Assembly (NCBI GenBank): GCA_947846985.1
Contig: CANTUZ010000025.1
Location: 9,980,100-10,044,099 of the forward strand
DNA from: Fratercula arctica
Lineage: Eukaryota; Chordata; Aves; Charadriiformes; Alcidae
Length of the DNA: 64,000 nt
Reading direction: 5' to 3'
Part shown: piece by piece, positions 11,351 through 24,170 of the stretch
Layout of the letters: every line of letters starts with the position of its first letter
How positions within the stretch are numbered: position 1 is the first letter of the stretch
Made by a program: the position numbers and the translations under genes
Notes under the pieces: model-generated
Told to the model about the DNA's origin: nothing
The model's input: only the letters and a program-made list of their open reading frames with translations
The model's database searches: none

Positions 11351-12031
11351 TGTTACCAAAGACAGACTTCTGCTTTGTTTATAACCATATGCTAACTAAA
11401 ATGTTATTTCTTTCCTACTAACCTTCTTACTGTGTGAGAAAATAGCTAATTACCGACCTCCTTACTGTGTGAGAAAATAGTTAGTCACTGAGCTGATGTT
11501 ACAGATGGAGTAACATAGTAATAATGAGGAAACAGCCAGAAGTAGCTAATCACCAAGGATGGGATAACAAGAAGTAGTTAATCACTCCAAGGTTCTTTTA
11601 CCAGTTAGGACAGAGCTGTGGCTACTTCAAAGAACATCCTTATTATCTTCAAGAAGTTGGCAAACTTACAGCAAACTTTTACTGTCCTGAGATGACTCAA
11701 TACCTTAAAAGGATAATGTGAGGAAGGGTCGCCTTACCCAAACGACCACTGAGACACTCACGCTTGCGCAGAAGTGTTTTGCCAACACAGCAAAATTTGA
11801 TATGCATGTGCAAAAAGGCTATTCAGTCATCCTAATGAATATGTAAGTCTAGGTGAAGTTATGTATTAGGTAGGCGGAGTTATGAGACTATTCTGTGTAT
11901 AAATAATGGGTGAATATCCCCGGTGAGGTGTGCTAGATTTGTGGGTTTTCCCCCTAGCACCCGACGTCGAATAAAGCAATATCTCCTCTCTAAACTACTT
12001 TTGGTTTCGAGAGCTTTTATTTCAGGTAACA
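11351..12031 (+). mobile_element. Solo LTR, 681 bp, inserted in CR1 F
   Basis: Ends are perfect 7-bp inverted repeats TGTTACC...GGTAACA, flanked by CAAC (11347-11350 and 12032-12035). Internal signals fit a forward LTR: a TATA-like GTATAAATAA near 11897 and AATAAA near 11969. The U3 part holds tandem units (CTTACTGTGTGAGAAAATAG at about 11425 and 11461, and AGAAGTAG.TAATCAC twice near 11540-11590). Orientation is set by the AATAAA signal. Confidence 0.85.
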
Positions 12032-12062
12032 CAACCTCAACCATTCTGTGATTCTATGACTG
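12032..12062 (+). mobile_element. CR1 F, 3' tail
   Basis: The CAACCTCAACCATTCTGTGATTCTATG tail of the CR1 interrupted at 11350. It confirms that the LTR inserted into a pre-existing CR1 end. Confidence 0.85.
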
Positions 12063-13194
12063 TATGTTTCTCTGACTTGTTTAGTCTCTTATATACATGA
12101 AAACTTGTATCTGTCAATATATAAAATAATATATGATTATTTAAGATTTTAAAGTTAAGATTTTCTTTAGTATAACAAAACCAAAATAAAAGTATTTTTT
12201 AAAAAAGAAGCTATTAAATCCAAGACAAGGTTTAAATATAGGACTCATGTTTGAAAGAATAAAATAGTTTTTTCAGGCTGTGAAAGTAATCTTCAACAAA
12301 TGCGAGTACAGACAAGGAGACAATGAGGGATTTGAAGATCAGAAGACAGGGAGAGATTTCACAAAATGATACAAGAAAGATAATTTTTTGTATTAGCATT
12401 TTGTATAAACTGAAAGGTAACAACAATATGTAAAGGAAGGTGGAGAGGAGGCTATTGCAGAACACAAAATAATAGTTTGCCTAAGAATCTGAAATACCAG
12501 TAACAAGAAAGTATGAATTTTAAAAATACCATATAACAAAATAATGTCAGTTATGCCCTTAATATCATAGGTGGGAAGAGGAAACAGATAACAAATCTCA
12601 ATGAATGGGAAGATGCTTGCTAGCTATTCCCATAGTAGAGAGAGCACTCAAAATGTCTCACATTGGAATACTAGTTCCAAACTAATACATGCCAACTCAG
12701 CATGGCAATTAAGAGATGTTGGAACCATGACAGTATCTATAAAAATGGATAGCAAGTGTCAGGTTTTCAGCTCCATAATCAGTTCAGATGACTCACACTA
12801 GACAGATTCTCAGTGGAATGACTGCAATGCGTTTCTGATATTGGATCTTCAGCAATATAAATAGAAATTAGAACATCTCAAAAGACCTGCACCCTTAGCA
12901 ACAGAATCAGCAGGGCATATTTCAAGATATTTACATGTGATACAGCATTTCCTTTGTACCTAGCATGTCAGTAACAGTTCTCGCACTGGATCCAGATGAT
13001 GCAGGTATCTAGCTAGCATAGATACAGTTCATACATACCATTTTGACTAGCAGTTTACCCAGACCTTTGGATATAACAAGTGTTGACTCAAATTTGAAGC
13101 TCTTATTGCCACTTCATTTGTATGTAAAATCATTTCAATGAGCAATTAATCAGTCTTGGCAATGCATCTTTGGCACTGGTAGAAATGATCTAGC
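12063..13194. other. Intronic DNA with no recognised feature
   Basis: AT-rich sequence with only short chance reading frames. I searched for the missing SRA exons of UHRF2 on the minus strand here and saw none. Confidence 0.5.
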
Positions 13195-14525
13195 ATTTTC
13201 ATTATGGAGCGACTCGTTCTGGATGTCATATCCAAGCACGTTCAAGAGCAGGAAGTTATTGGAAGTGGTCAACATGGATTTACCAAGGGTAAATCATGCT
13301 TGACCAATCTCATAGCCTTCTATGATGTTATAACTGGTTGGCTAGATGAGGGCAGAGCAGCAGATGTCATCTACCTTGACTTCAGCAAGGCTTTTTAGAC
13401 ACTGTGTTTCATAACATCCTCCTTAGGAAACTGAGGAAGTGTGGACTAGACGAGGGGACAGTGAGGTAGATTGAGAGCTGACTGTGTGACAGGACTCAGA
13501 GGGCTGTGATTAATGGAGCAGGGTTGAGTTGGAGGCCTGTAACCAGTGGTGTCCCCCAGGGGTCAATACTTGGACCAGTATTGTTTAACATATTCATCAA
13601 CGACCTGGACGAGGGGACAGAGTGTATCCTCAGCAAGTTCGCTGATGATACCAAACTGGCTGGGGTGGTTGACACCCCAGAGGGCCGTGCTGCCATCCAG
13701 CGTGACCTAGACAGGCTGGAGAGCTGGGCAGAGAAGAACCTAATGAGGTTCCACAAGGATAAGTGTAGGGTCCTGCACCTGGGGAGGAAGAATGTCAGGC
13801 ACCAGTATAGGTTAGGGGTGGACCTGCTGGAAAGCAGCTCTGAAGAAAAGGATCTGGGGGTCTTGGTAGACAGTAAATTATCCATGAGCAAGCAATGTGC
13901 CCTTGTCGCCAAGAAGGCCAACAGAATTCTGGGCTGCATAGGGAAGAGTGTGGCCAGCAGGTCAAGGGAGGTCATTCTCCCCCTCTACTCTGCACTGGTG
14001 AGGCCACAACTGGAATACTGTGTCCAGTTCTGGGCTCCCCAATTCAAGAGATACAGGGAACTACTGGAGAGAGTCCAGCATAGGGCAACAAAGATGACTG
14101 AGGGGTTGGAGCATCTCCCTTATGAGGAAAGGCTGAGAGAGCTGGGACTCTTTAGCCTGGAGAAGAGAAGGCTGAGGGGAGACCTTATTAATGTTTATAA
14201 GTATCTAAAGGGTGGGTTTAAGGAGGATGGAGCCAGACTCTTTTCAGTGGTTCCCAGGGGTAACGGGCATAAGCTGGAACAGGAAGTTCCGATCAAATAT
14301 GAGGAAAAACTTCTTTACAGTGAGGGTGACAGAGCACTGGAACAGGCTGCCCAGGGAGGTTGTGGAGTCCCCTTCTCTGGAGACTTTCGAGACCCGCCTG
14401 GATGCAGTCCTGAGTAATGTGCTCTGGGCAATCCTGCTTTAGCAGGGGAGTTGGACTAGATGATCTCTAGAGGTCCATTCCAACTCTGAAAAATTCCGTG
14501 AAATTCCATGAAAATTCCATGAATA
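13195..14525 (+). mobile_element. CR1 LINE G (1.3 kb, 3' half of ORF2)
   Basis: It starts in the RT fingers (ITGWLDEGRAADVIYLDFSK at 13330-13395), is frameshifted after LDFSKAF, and then has an open frame 13506-14417. That frame holds [30 protein letters not shown] and the C-terminal domain. The 3' end carries a decayed AATTCCATG tail instead of the usual octamer. It is a well-preserved but inactive copy. Confidence 0.92.
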
Positions 14526-15942
14526 AACATTAAGCAATGGTTCAGAGGTTCTGGATCTTCATCATAAGATCCAGACAAATCTAAAGATCTAAATATTATT
14601 AATGCTGTAACTGTACAATTTCAAGGAAGTAGAACACAACCATACTGACACCTTGGAACTGATTACCCAAACACAAGACTGATGTGGATACACAGACTAT
14701 CCAAAATGGACAGTGGACTGTTTCATAAAGCAGTTTATTAATGCCACATTCTAGGCACTAGATTTGATTGACCTAGATTAAACAAAGAATCTAAGCAACA
14801 AGTAGTCACATTTGTGTCACTAGAACTGCTCTATAAAAAAAAAATATATATTTATATACCCTCATAATCTTCTGCAAGAGTATGTGAGCGATCACAGCAG
14901 ATACTATTCTCCAAGACATTCTAAACCTCAATGTTGAGGCACCATATGATTCTATATGCAAAAACCACTTAGTGAAGAAACAAACTTTGTTAATCTGACC
15001 AATACTGAATGAAAATTAGCATCTTAATAACACTACCTCAATCCAGCAGAAGTATGGATCTCAAAATTTATACACAAAGAAAGTAAACATAGTTTTTTAC
15101 TCCAACTCAAAAGCAGTGACAACAACTAGGATATCAATTTTGCAACTCAAGGAAAAAGTAAAATATCTTCAGCCACTTCATTTGATGAATAAATACTTCA
15201 AAATCATTTAACCATGCACTTTTTGATCATATCTTTCACAGTAGCTCAAAGTAACTAATATCTGGGTTACAAATGTTAATCCATTCTGAAAGAAATTCTT
15301 ACTTTCAAATACACAGAAATATTCTTGCTATTTCTCAGCTAATATGCCCATTATAGTTATTAAGTATCAACAACAGGACCACCAGAAGATCTGCAGTTTT
15401 AACAAAACCAACACTAAATCTAAGCACTATAGTTAATGCATTTTAAATCAGGTAATGGAAGTAATTCAAATCCTTGTCACTAAAATCTTAGATTAAACAT
15501 TCACAAGAGAGATATTAACATACAAAAAAAAATTATGTATGTAAGAATATTTTACATATGAAGCTGAATTTTATTTGGTCTAATGTTCATTTTGCAAAGT
15601 ACAACCTTATTCCTTTTCAATTTTGAGGCCAAATCCTGTATCGAGGAAACTTGTTATTACCAAGCATTCCAAACCCTCAGGTGAGCAAAGTCCCTCACAA
15701 GTCTGTGTTTGCAGGATCATAAGCTTCCAAATGTGAATCATAAAAAAGACAAAACCTGAAAGTCAAACAGTGAATTCTATTTCCTGCAGTATATTTTTGA
15801 AACTACTCTTACCCCAGTGGTAAACTGTTCATTCAGAGACAAAAAGAGAACATTAAAGAGGTAGCATGTTGGCAGTGAATATAAAAAGTTTGAAAGAGAT
15901 TATAAATATACAGTAAAAGGTTTTCCAAAATGTATTTATTTC
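14526..15942. other. Intronic DNA with no recognised feature
   Basis: AT-rich, low-complexity-poor intron sequence. No convincing ORF, exon or repeat was identified on either strand. Confidence 0.5.
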
Positions 15943-16405
15943 ATAGAGTTATCAAATGATTTAGGTTGGAAGGAACCTTTCAAGGTCTCTAAGTCCAACC
16001 CTCACTCAAAACAGATACAGTTAGAGCAGGTTGCTCAGGGCTTTGTCCAGTCAAGGTTTGGATATCACCAGGGATGGAGATCCCATAACTTCTTTGATCT
16101 CCTGTTCCAGTGTTTGATTACCTGTATGAAGATTTTTTTCCTTATATCTAACTGGAATAGCCCATGTTCCAACTTGTCTCCATTGCCTCTCATCCTTCCA
16201 CTGTGCACCCCTAAGAATCTGGCTCTGTTTTCTCTATGTGCTCCCATTACATAGCTGAAGACAGCAGTAAGATCTCCCCAAGCCTTCTCTTCTTACAGCT
16301 GAACAAACCCAGTTGTCTCCGTGTATGTCGTGTTCCAACCCCCTGATCAGCTTGGTGACCCTCCACTGGACTTGCTCCATTATGTCTGTCTTGTATGTCC
16401 AAGTC
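15943..16405 (-). mobile_element. CR1 fragment H
   Basis: On the minus strand it shows the CR1 C-terminal region (ARFLGVHSGRMRGNGDKLEH, QLDIRKK, KHWNR) and the 3' UTR words GTTGGACTTAGAGACC and CCTTCCAACC. It is diverged and frameshifted. Confidence 0.82.
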
Positions 16406-16559
16406 ACAGGCATTTTTTTTGCCCTGACCAAACTAAAATTAAAATGTGATGTATTTAATTTTAGAGGTATAATGACTCCAAAAGAGAAGGCATCTATCTG
16501 TTTAACTTGACAACAGCAAAAGCAATGACCAGGACAGAACTTGAAGTATATCACTTGTA

Positions 16560-17396
16560 CATCACTTGATATATCGGAGGGTTGTGTTGCCATTCAGAGG
16601 GATCTCAACAGACTTGAGAAATGGGCTGAGAGGAACCTCATGCAGTTCAACAAACGGAAATATCAAGTCTTGCCCCTGGAGAAAAATAGCCCCAGGGACC
16701 AGTACATGCTGGGGGCCCACCAGCTGGAAAGCAGCTTGGCAGGAAAGGCCCTTGGAGTCCTGGTGGACAAGTTGAACATGAGCCAGCAATGTGCTCTTGT
16801 GGCAAGAAAGGCTAATGATATCCTGGGCCGCATAGTGTTGCTAGCAGATGGAGGGAGGTGATCCTTCCCCTCTACTCAGCACTGGTGAGGCCATACCTGG
16901 AGCTCTGTGTCCAGTTCAGGTCTCCCCAGTACAGGAGAGACATGGACATACTGGATGGAGTCCAATGAAGGGCCGCTAAGATGATGAAGGGGCTGGAGCA
17001 CCTCACATATGAGGCTGAGAGAGCTGGGACTGTTTAGTCTGGAGAAGAGAAGGCTCAGGGGGATCTCATCAATGTGTACAAATATCTGAAGGGAGGGTGC
17101 AAAGAGGATGAGCCAGGCTCTTTTCAGTGGTGCCCAGTGACAGGACAAGAGGCAACAGGCACAAACTGAAACACAGGAGGTTCTGTCTGAACATAAGGAA
17201 GCAGTTTTTACGGTGAGGGTGGTTGAAAACTGGAACAGGCTGCCCAGAGAGACTGTGGAGTCTCTATACATAGATATATTCAAAAGCTGACTGAACACAG
17301 TCCTGCTCTAGGTGACTCTGCTTGAGCAGGGTTATTGGACTAGACCCTCTCAAAAGGTCCCTTCCAACCTCAATGATTCTGTTATTCTGTGACTTG
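16560..17396 (+). mobile_element. CR1 fragment I
   Basis: Starts at GGCVAIQRDLNRLEKWAERN-like coding, continues with [20 protein letters not shown], the FWSPQYRR region and [16 protein letters not shown], and ends in the 3' UTR with GATTCTGTTATTCTGTG. Several 1-bp frameshifts disable it. Confidence 0.9.
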
Positions 17397-17692
17397 TAAA
17401 ATGTAAGATTTTAAATGACAATAAATTCAGACTATATAAGTACATTGAAACTTGACTTCCATAGTCTAAAACTCAGATGTAATTAATATGAGACTAAGAA
17501 TATTCTTTAAGAAAAATTAATTTAAAATTTTATTCTAAAAATAGTAACACATAGCAAATTAGGTATTAGTTAGTAGTAATTTTTGCATGCTCATATTTTC
17601 ATAAGTACTAATTTTAGGATCAGCAACAGACACCACTTTTCATCTTTATAAACTTTAAAATAACATATTAGTGATTTGACTAAATGACATAC

Positions 17693-17797
17693 CACTTCAT
17701 CTTCAAATCCTCCAGCTAGTACAAGTGAATAAGCTCCATCGTTACTGCGTCCATGAATTCCACCAACATGGGGTCTGTGAACACCTGCTTCACTCAC
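17693..17797 (-). CDS. UHRF2: UHRF2 coding exon: SRA core segment
   Basis: Thirty-five phase-0 codons read [20 protein letters not shown], then [15 protein letters not shown]. This is the most conserved stretch of the UHRF SRA domain and part of the base-binding pocket region. The acceptor is CTCAAG/GTG and the donor is GAAGTG/GTATGT. The next expected exon (beginning near Asp-Arg-Gly-Asp-Glu in the family and including the NKR finger) was not found in the 17.7 kb down to position 1, so the following intron is at least that long and filled with repeats. A CR1 starts only about 95 bp upstream of the acceptor. The frame is intact. Confidence 0.93.
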
Positions 17798-17892
17798 CTT
17801 GAGTATTAAAAAAGAACCAATTTTAAAAAACTTTTTGAAACAACTGGCTTTTTGCAATAATTTTTCTGCTTAAAAATTATTTCCATCAGTAT

Positions 17893-19996
17893 GTTTGTGT
17901 AACAGGATTGCCATCTGATCTTATGCCAGTATCAGATGGCAGCAGTGAGCATGTCTGTGTGAGGTGTGCCCAGGTAGAGGAACTCTTCTGCCTAACTGAC
18001 AGAGCTCTGGGAAGAGGTAAGTAGAACAGAGAGCTATGGTTGCAACTCAGGGAAAAAAGGAGAATTTATGGCCTTTGGAAGAAGGGGCAGGCCAATCATG
18101 AGGACTATAAAGATGTTGTGAGGCTATGTAGGGAGAAAATTAGAAGGGCCAAAGCCCAACTAGAAATGAATATGGCTTCTGATGTTAAGAACAATAAAAA
18201 AAGTTTCTATAAATACATTAGCAATAAAAGAACTAAGGATAATCTCCATCCTTTATTAGACGAGGGTGGAAACATAGTGACCAAGGATGAGGAAAAGGTC
18301 GAGGTACTTAATGCCTTCATTGCCTCAGTGTTTAGTAGTAGAGTCAGTTGTTCCCTGAGCACCCAGCCCCCTGAACTAGTAGACAGGGGCAGGGAGCAGA
18401 ATGAAGTCCCCGTAATCCAAAGGGAAATAGTGAGGGACCTGCTCCAAAACCTAGATGTACACAAGTCTATAGGGCCAGATGGGATCCACCCGAGGGTACT
18501 GAGGGAGCTGGCGGAAGTGCTCACCAAGCCACTTTCCACCATTTACCAGCAGTCCTGGCAAACCGGGGAGGTCCCAGTTGACTGGCGGTTAGCAAATGTG
18601 ATGCCCATCCACAAGAAGGGCCGGAAGGATGATCTGTGGAACTACAAGCCTGTCAGTCTGACCTCGGTGCCTGGGAAGGTTATGGAACAGGTCATCCTGA
18701 GTGCTATTACACGGCACATGAAGGACAACCAGGTGATCAGGCCCAGTCAGCATGGCTTCATGAAAGGCAGGTCCTGCTTGACAAACCTGATCTCCTTCTA
18801 TGACAAGGTGACCTGCTTGGTGGATGAGGGAAAGGCTGTGGATGTTGTTTACCTGGACTTTAGTAAAGCCTTTGACACCGTTTCCCACAGCAGAAACTGG
18901 CTGCTCATGGCTTGGATGGGCATACTCTTCACTGGGTAAAAAACTGGCTGGAAGGCCGGGCCCAGAGAGTGGTGGAGAATGGAGTTAAATCCAGTTGGCA
19001 GCCGGTCACAAGTGGTGTTCCCCAGGGCTTGGTATTGGAGCTGGTTCTCTTTAATGTCTTTATTAATGATCTGGATGAGGGGATCGAGTGCACCCTCAGT
19101 AAGTTTGCAGATGACACCAAGTTGGGCAGGAGTGTTGATCTGCTTGAGGGTAGGAAGGCTCTACAGAGGGTTCTGGAGAAGCTGGATCGATGGGCTGAGG
19201 CTGATGGTATGAGATTCAACAAGGCCAAGTGCCAGGTCCTGCACTCAGGTCACAGCAATCCCATGCAACGCTACAGGCTTGGGGAAGAGTGGCTGGAAAG
19301 CTGCCCGGCAGAAAAGGACCTGGGCCTGGGGGTGTTGGTCAACCTCCGGCTGAATATGAGCCAGCAGTTTGCCCAGGTGGCCAAGAAGGCCAACAGCATC
19401 CTGGCCTGTATCAGGAATAGTGTGGCGAGCAGGACTAGGGAAGTGATCGTCCCCCTGTACTTGGCACTGGTGAGGCCCCACCTCGAGTACTGTGTTCACT
19501 TTTGGGCCTCTCACTACAAGACACTGAGATCTTGGAGCAAGTCCAGAGAAGGGCAACAAAGCTGGTGAGGGATCTGGAGCACAAGTCTTATGAGGAGTGG
19601 CTGAGGGAACTGGGATTGTTTAGCCTGGAGTAAAGGAGGCTGAGGGGAGACCTTATCGCTCTCTACAACTACCTGAAAGGAGGTTGTAGCGAGGTGGGGG
19701 TCGGTCTCTTCTCCCAAGTAACAGGTGATAGGACAAGAGGAAATGGCCTCAAGTTGCACCAGGGGAGGTTTAGACTGGATATTAAGAAAAATTTCTTCAC
19801 CGAAAGGGTTGTCAAACATTGTAACAGGCTGCCCAGGGAAGTGGTGGAATCACCATCCCATGAGGTATTTAAAAGACGGGTAGACGCGGGGCTTAGGGAC
19901 ATGGTTTAGTGGTGGTTTTGGCAGTGTTAGGTAAATGGTTAGACTCGATGATTTTAAAGGTCCCTTTCAACCATGACGATACTATGATTTTATGAA
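17893..19996 (+). mobile_element. CR1 LINE J, longest copy (2.1 kb) with ORF1 remnant
   Basis: The first 130 bp encode a CVRCAQVEELF-like zinc and coiled-coil end of CR1 ORF1. After a deletion of the ORF1/endonuclease part, the frame 18040-18939 (299 codons) holds the pre-RT region (RRAKAQLEMNMASDVKNNKK), KSIGPDGIHPRVLRELAEVL, NVMPIHKKG, the [17 protein letters not shown] finger and [16 protein letters not shown] small deletion near 18890 shifts to frame 18912-19568, with [10 protein letters not shown] and the thumb. The tail ends in CTATGATTTTATG. It is inactive. Confidence 0.92.
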
Positions 19997-22636
19997 TTCC
20001 GCGATTAAAGGAAATAAATTTATGATTTTTTAAGATTTGTTTTTAAGGAAAAAAAAACACAAAAGAAAGGCCATCCAATGAAAAGAAAGGACATTATAGA
20101 ACAGTGCTGACACAAAGATGAATAGGTACACTTTGCCCCTTAGGAAAAATCTTCACGATTCTTGCCATAAGCAACATTTAAGACCAGATTCATGGTTGCT
20201 TAGACCAACTCAAAGAAGATACAGGTTATCTTTCAAATTCAGTAGTATTTTAGAATTGTGTAAATAATTCTGCAAGAAAGATCAGAGTGAGTCACATTTA
20301 TTTTGGTGAAAATTATGTCAAGTATTGTTAAAAGTTAACCAACTCAGAAAAATGTAATCACATTTACAGCCTGCCTTCATCTCTGAACATTTTCTCTTTT
20401 TCCAGTTCTGCCCAATGCCTGTGCTTTTTTCCCCTCCCACTCTATTTTTATGCAATTTTATAAGTTTCAACTTTATAATTTATATATAATATATATAATT
20501 TATATATATATAATTCAACTTATAATTTATAAGATTCAAATTTATAAGATTCAACTTTTATGCAATTTCATAAGATTTTGCATTGCTTTCCTATTGTCAT
20601 AAGAATATAACAGTCATCAAACTGCATCAAACCAGAGTTCCAGCTAGCCAAATATCTTGTCTCTGACAACAAATAAAAACAGATAGCTGGTAAGTGTGAA
20701 TACTGGCTATGCAAGTGCACAATGCTATTTACATGTAAATTTTCTCGGTTTCCAGCTGTGTGGGGCTTAGATTTCCTGAGACAAAGGCATAATCTTTGCA
20801 TTTCATGGAAGAAAACTCAACCAATGGTTATTAATTTCTCTACTTGAGTTCTGAACTCTTGCACACTCTTAGCTTTCACAGTATCCTACAGGAAAGAGTT
20901 CACAGTATTGATGCATATTGCATGAATTAGTACTGCTTCCATTCATTCTTAACCTAGCACCTGATCATTTCATTTGATGCTCTCTCCTTTTGCATCAAAA
21001 GAGAATATACAGTTGTTCCCTATTCACCTTCTTCAGTTTTAATAGACCTCTGTAGCATACCATCTTTCATACAATTTTTGTACGAAAGCCATTCCATACC
21101 TTTAATCATCCTTGTTCTTCCTAATTATATTGGTTTTCCTCTTCCTTTCTTAATAATACTTAACACTTGATTTACATTTCTGACCACTACTGAGCACAAA
21201 GATGACATATTAAAAAATTATCTATTACAAGTTCTCTTCCCTAAATGATAATAATTAGTTGAAAGCCCTTTATCAGCTATGAAAAGTTATGATGTTGTTC
21301 CTCCTCATCTTTACTATCCATGACAACTTAGCAATGTCACTTAACTATCAGTTATTTGTCAACTTTTCCAGAGCATTTATGAACATGTTGAACAGCACAG
21401 GCCTCACTAACTCTCTGTTCTCTCCCATTCCTTTAAATGTCATTTCATTCATTCCTCTCTCCCTTCTTTAATTTTCATGAGGTATCCAAAATTTGACTTA
21501 AAATTTAGATTTCTGCCCTTTGGATGCTGTATCCAGAAACAGTTCTAAGTCAATTTCCTTCTAGGAAAAAGAGAGTTGTAAGCCTTCAAACTACATGACC
21601 ATGCAAAATATATAATAAATCACATTTAAATATTCTTAAGAAGCTTGTTGCATGAAAAAAGGAAGAAAACCATGAGACAGCATTTACAGCATTTTCCTTC
21701 TAAATTCTCATAAATCTGCTAAGAACCCATTTTCATACAAAAGAACAGTCGAATCAGAAATAAAAGTGTAACATTTTACATGGAAAAATGTTGATATTTT
21801 TTAAAAGTATGTATTTAATACATAGCCATTATTAAATAATTATGTACAAATGATAACTCTTCTTCTAATATCTATGCCCTACATTATAAGTCTTATCTGC
21901 TTAATTTTCCAAGAAAAACAAACTTCTTATATTCCTGTTTGCAATCAGCACTTGAAAGTTCTGGAACCTATTTGATCTATTCCACCAATGGAACCCTTAA
22001 AGAGATTAAGTCCTAATTTTTATTCCTGCTTATATTGGCTGATCCAGTAACAATAAAATTTGATTCAGAGATCTTGAGTTTGCAGAACTGATTTTTAAAA
22101 CTTACCCTAAGAGAATATAATTTACCTGGAACTAATTTAAAGATTAATGATTACAGAAGCACTTTTTCAGAATATGAATATGTTTTGAAGTATTTATTTT
22201 AGTTTGCTCCACAGAAAAGTTCTTCAAGTATGGTAGGGATAAATCAAAATATCACAAAAAACATAAGGATAGACATTTTTATCAAACGAGTAGTTGTGTG
22301 TAAAATCAATGAAGAATTGACACTAACTGCAAAAATAAATTAGAAACTTAATTTGCTTTGCTATTCTCTAATATCTGTATTGATGGTAGTGCTCACATGA
22401 GCAGCAAATTCAGACAAGATTCAAGGAACTTGTTTAGTATTCAGCTGTTTCTCTGTGAATTCTATTTAGGGGAGAAACTAAAAATTGTTGCTAAGGGGTA
22501 AAACCTCTGCTGTTGACCATTTTAGCCTGAAGACTTGCATGTCATACCAAACCACAAATTATTCAGGCACCCATTTTCCATAAGAAAAACAATTTTTTTA
22601 ATAAGTACTCTCTCTGGAGGCAATGGGTGGGATGAA
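19997..22636. other. UHRF2 intron, AT-rich, no gene
   Basis: Long AT-rich intronic stretch with a (TA)-rich tract at about 20478-20515 and nearby imperfect repeats of TTATAAGATTCAA. The short reading frames have no recognisable similarity. Nothing else is supported. Confidence 0.55.
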
Positions 22637-22640
22637 GACT

Positions 22641-22717
22641 TGTCCTGGTTTGGGGTAAAGCAGAGCCAACTTTCTGTTCAGTGAGAGAGGCTTTTGCCTG
22701 TGCTGAAATCAAGCAAG
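22641..22717 (+). mobile_element. Truncated 5' LTR start of internally deleted ERV
   Basis: About 77 bp from TGTCCTGGTTTGGGG match the first bases of the LTR at 23589, then join directly to internal integrase-region sequence. This indicates one deletion that removed the rest of the 5' LTR, gag and most of pol. Confidence 0.75.
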
Positions 22718-22737
22718 GTAAAAGGTTAAAACCTTTG

Positions 22738-23441
22738 TGGTATGGGGGATGATGGTTAAAATATAAATATGGGGGGAGGCTTGGCAAATTGACTATATCA
22801 CACTCCCTCAAACCCGCCAGGGTAAGTGCTACGTGCTTACAATGGTGGAAGGAAGCACCGGATGGTTGGAAACCTATGCCGTACCCCATGCTACTGCCAG
22901 GAATACCATCCTGGGACTTGAAAGGCAAGTCTTGTGGTGGCATGGTACTCCAGAAAGAATTGAATCAGACAATGGGACTCATTTCAAAAACAGTCTTATA
23001 AGTACTTGGGCAAAAGAATGTGGCATTGAGTGGGGATATCATATCCCCTATCATGCGCCAGCTTCTGGGAAAATTGAGTGATACAATGGATTGTTAAAAA
23101 CTACCCTGAAAGCAATGGGTGGTGGAACCTTTAAAAATTGGGACAAGCATTTATCACAAGCTACCTGGTTAGTTAACACCAGGGGATCCATCAATCGAGC
23201 TGGTCCTGCTCAGTCAGACCTTTTACATAATGTAGAAGGGGATAAGGTCCCTGTGGTGCATGAAAGGAATATGCTGGGGAAACCTGTTTGGGTTTCTCCT
23301 GCCTCAGGCAAAGGCAAACCCATTCGTGGGACTGTTTTTGCTCAAGGACCTGGATGTACTTGGTGGGGGATGCTGGAGAATGGAGAAGTTCAGTGTGTTC
23401 CTCAAGGAAATTTGACCCTTGGTGAGAATACTCAGTCCTGA
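22738..23441 (+). pseudogene. ERV integrase fragment, related to the palindrome ERV
   Basis: Reads WLETYAVPHATARNTILGLE, HGTPERIESDNGTHFKNSLI with a catalytic Asp, HIPYHAPASGKIE with the catalytic Glu, and the C-terminal DNA-binding region (KGKPIRGTVFAQGPGCTWW). It is clearly homologous to the integrase at 59855-60643 but diverged. A CGA-to-TGA type stop follows GKIE at about 23080. It ends GENTQS at 23441. Confidence 0.88.
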
Positions 23442-23588
23442 GTCTGCTATGATAGATGAGGCTCTGCAATTATGAACTAAATGGACTTAATGAACTTTTG
23501 TGTATATATATGTATGTGTATATATTTGATGGACAAGAAATATTAGTGATCTGAGCATGATGCAAATGCTATGGAATAAGGAGTGGAA

Positions 23589-24170
23589 TGTCCTGGTTTA
23601 GGGTGAAGCAGAGCCAGCTTTCTGTTCAGTGAGGGAGGCTCTTGCTTACACTTGTTGCTGTGGCAACCAGGGTCAGCTGACTTGATTGTTTACCCTGTTG
23701 AGGAGTTGCACCTGTGAGGAGGAGTGTACAAGTCAGGTGACTCAAACTGACCAATAGGGTATTCCATCCCATCTGCCATGCTCAGTATAAAAGCTGAGGG
23801 ATCAGTGATTTTGGATTGGCTCTTCTCCAGTGGCCTAGTTGTCCAGTGACTGCTGTCTGAGGAGGATCCTGGTGGTTCATTTGCCTTTTGATCCTGGTCA
23901 GCGTCTTCCAGTTTGTATTTGTCACTGAGTCCAGTCTGGAACTTTCCCGGTGCCTGCTGGTGACATCTTCCTAGGAACTTGATATTGTTTTGTATATATT
24001 TAAGTTGTATCTATTTCATTATATCTCTTTTATTTTATTATTATTTTTTCACTGAAGTAGTTTAGTTTTTTCTAAACTCATAGCTCTATTTTCTTCCTCT
24101 CCTTGGAGTGAGAGGTGGGGGAGAGCATCTGGAGAACATGTTGTCTTGTCATTGATCATATTTTGGTTCT
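23589..24170 (+). mobile_element. 3' LTR of internally deleted ERV
   Basis: Starts TGTCCTGGTTTAGGG with the same first 77 bp as 22641. A TATA-like CAGTATAAAAGC sits at about 23783. The right-hand end is not clear: I see no clean target duplication and place it between 24100 and 24180. Confidence 0.7.

Noticed and set aside
18040..18939. A 299-codon ORF that could be called a host gene
   Set aside because: All of it is CR1 reverse transcriptase ([21 protein letters not shown]) within a broken CR1 copy.
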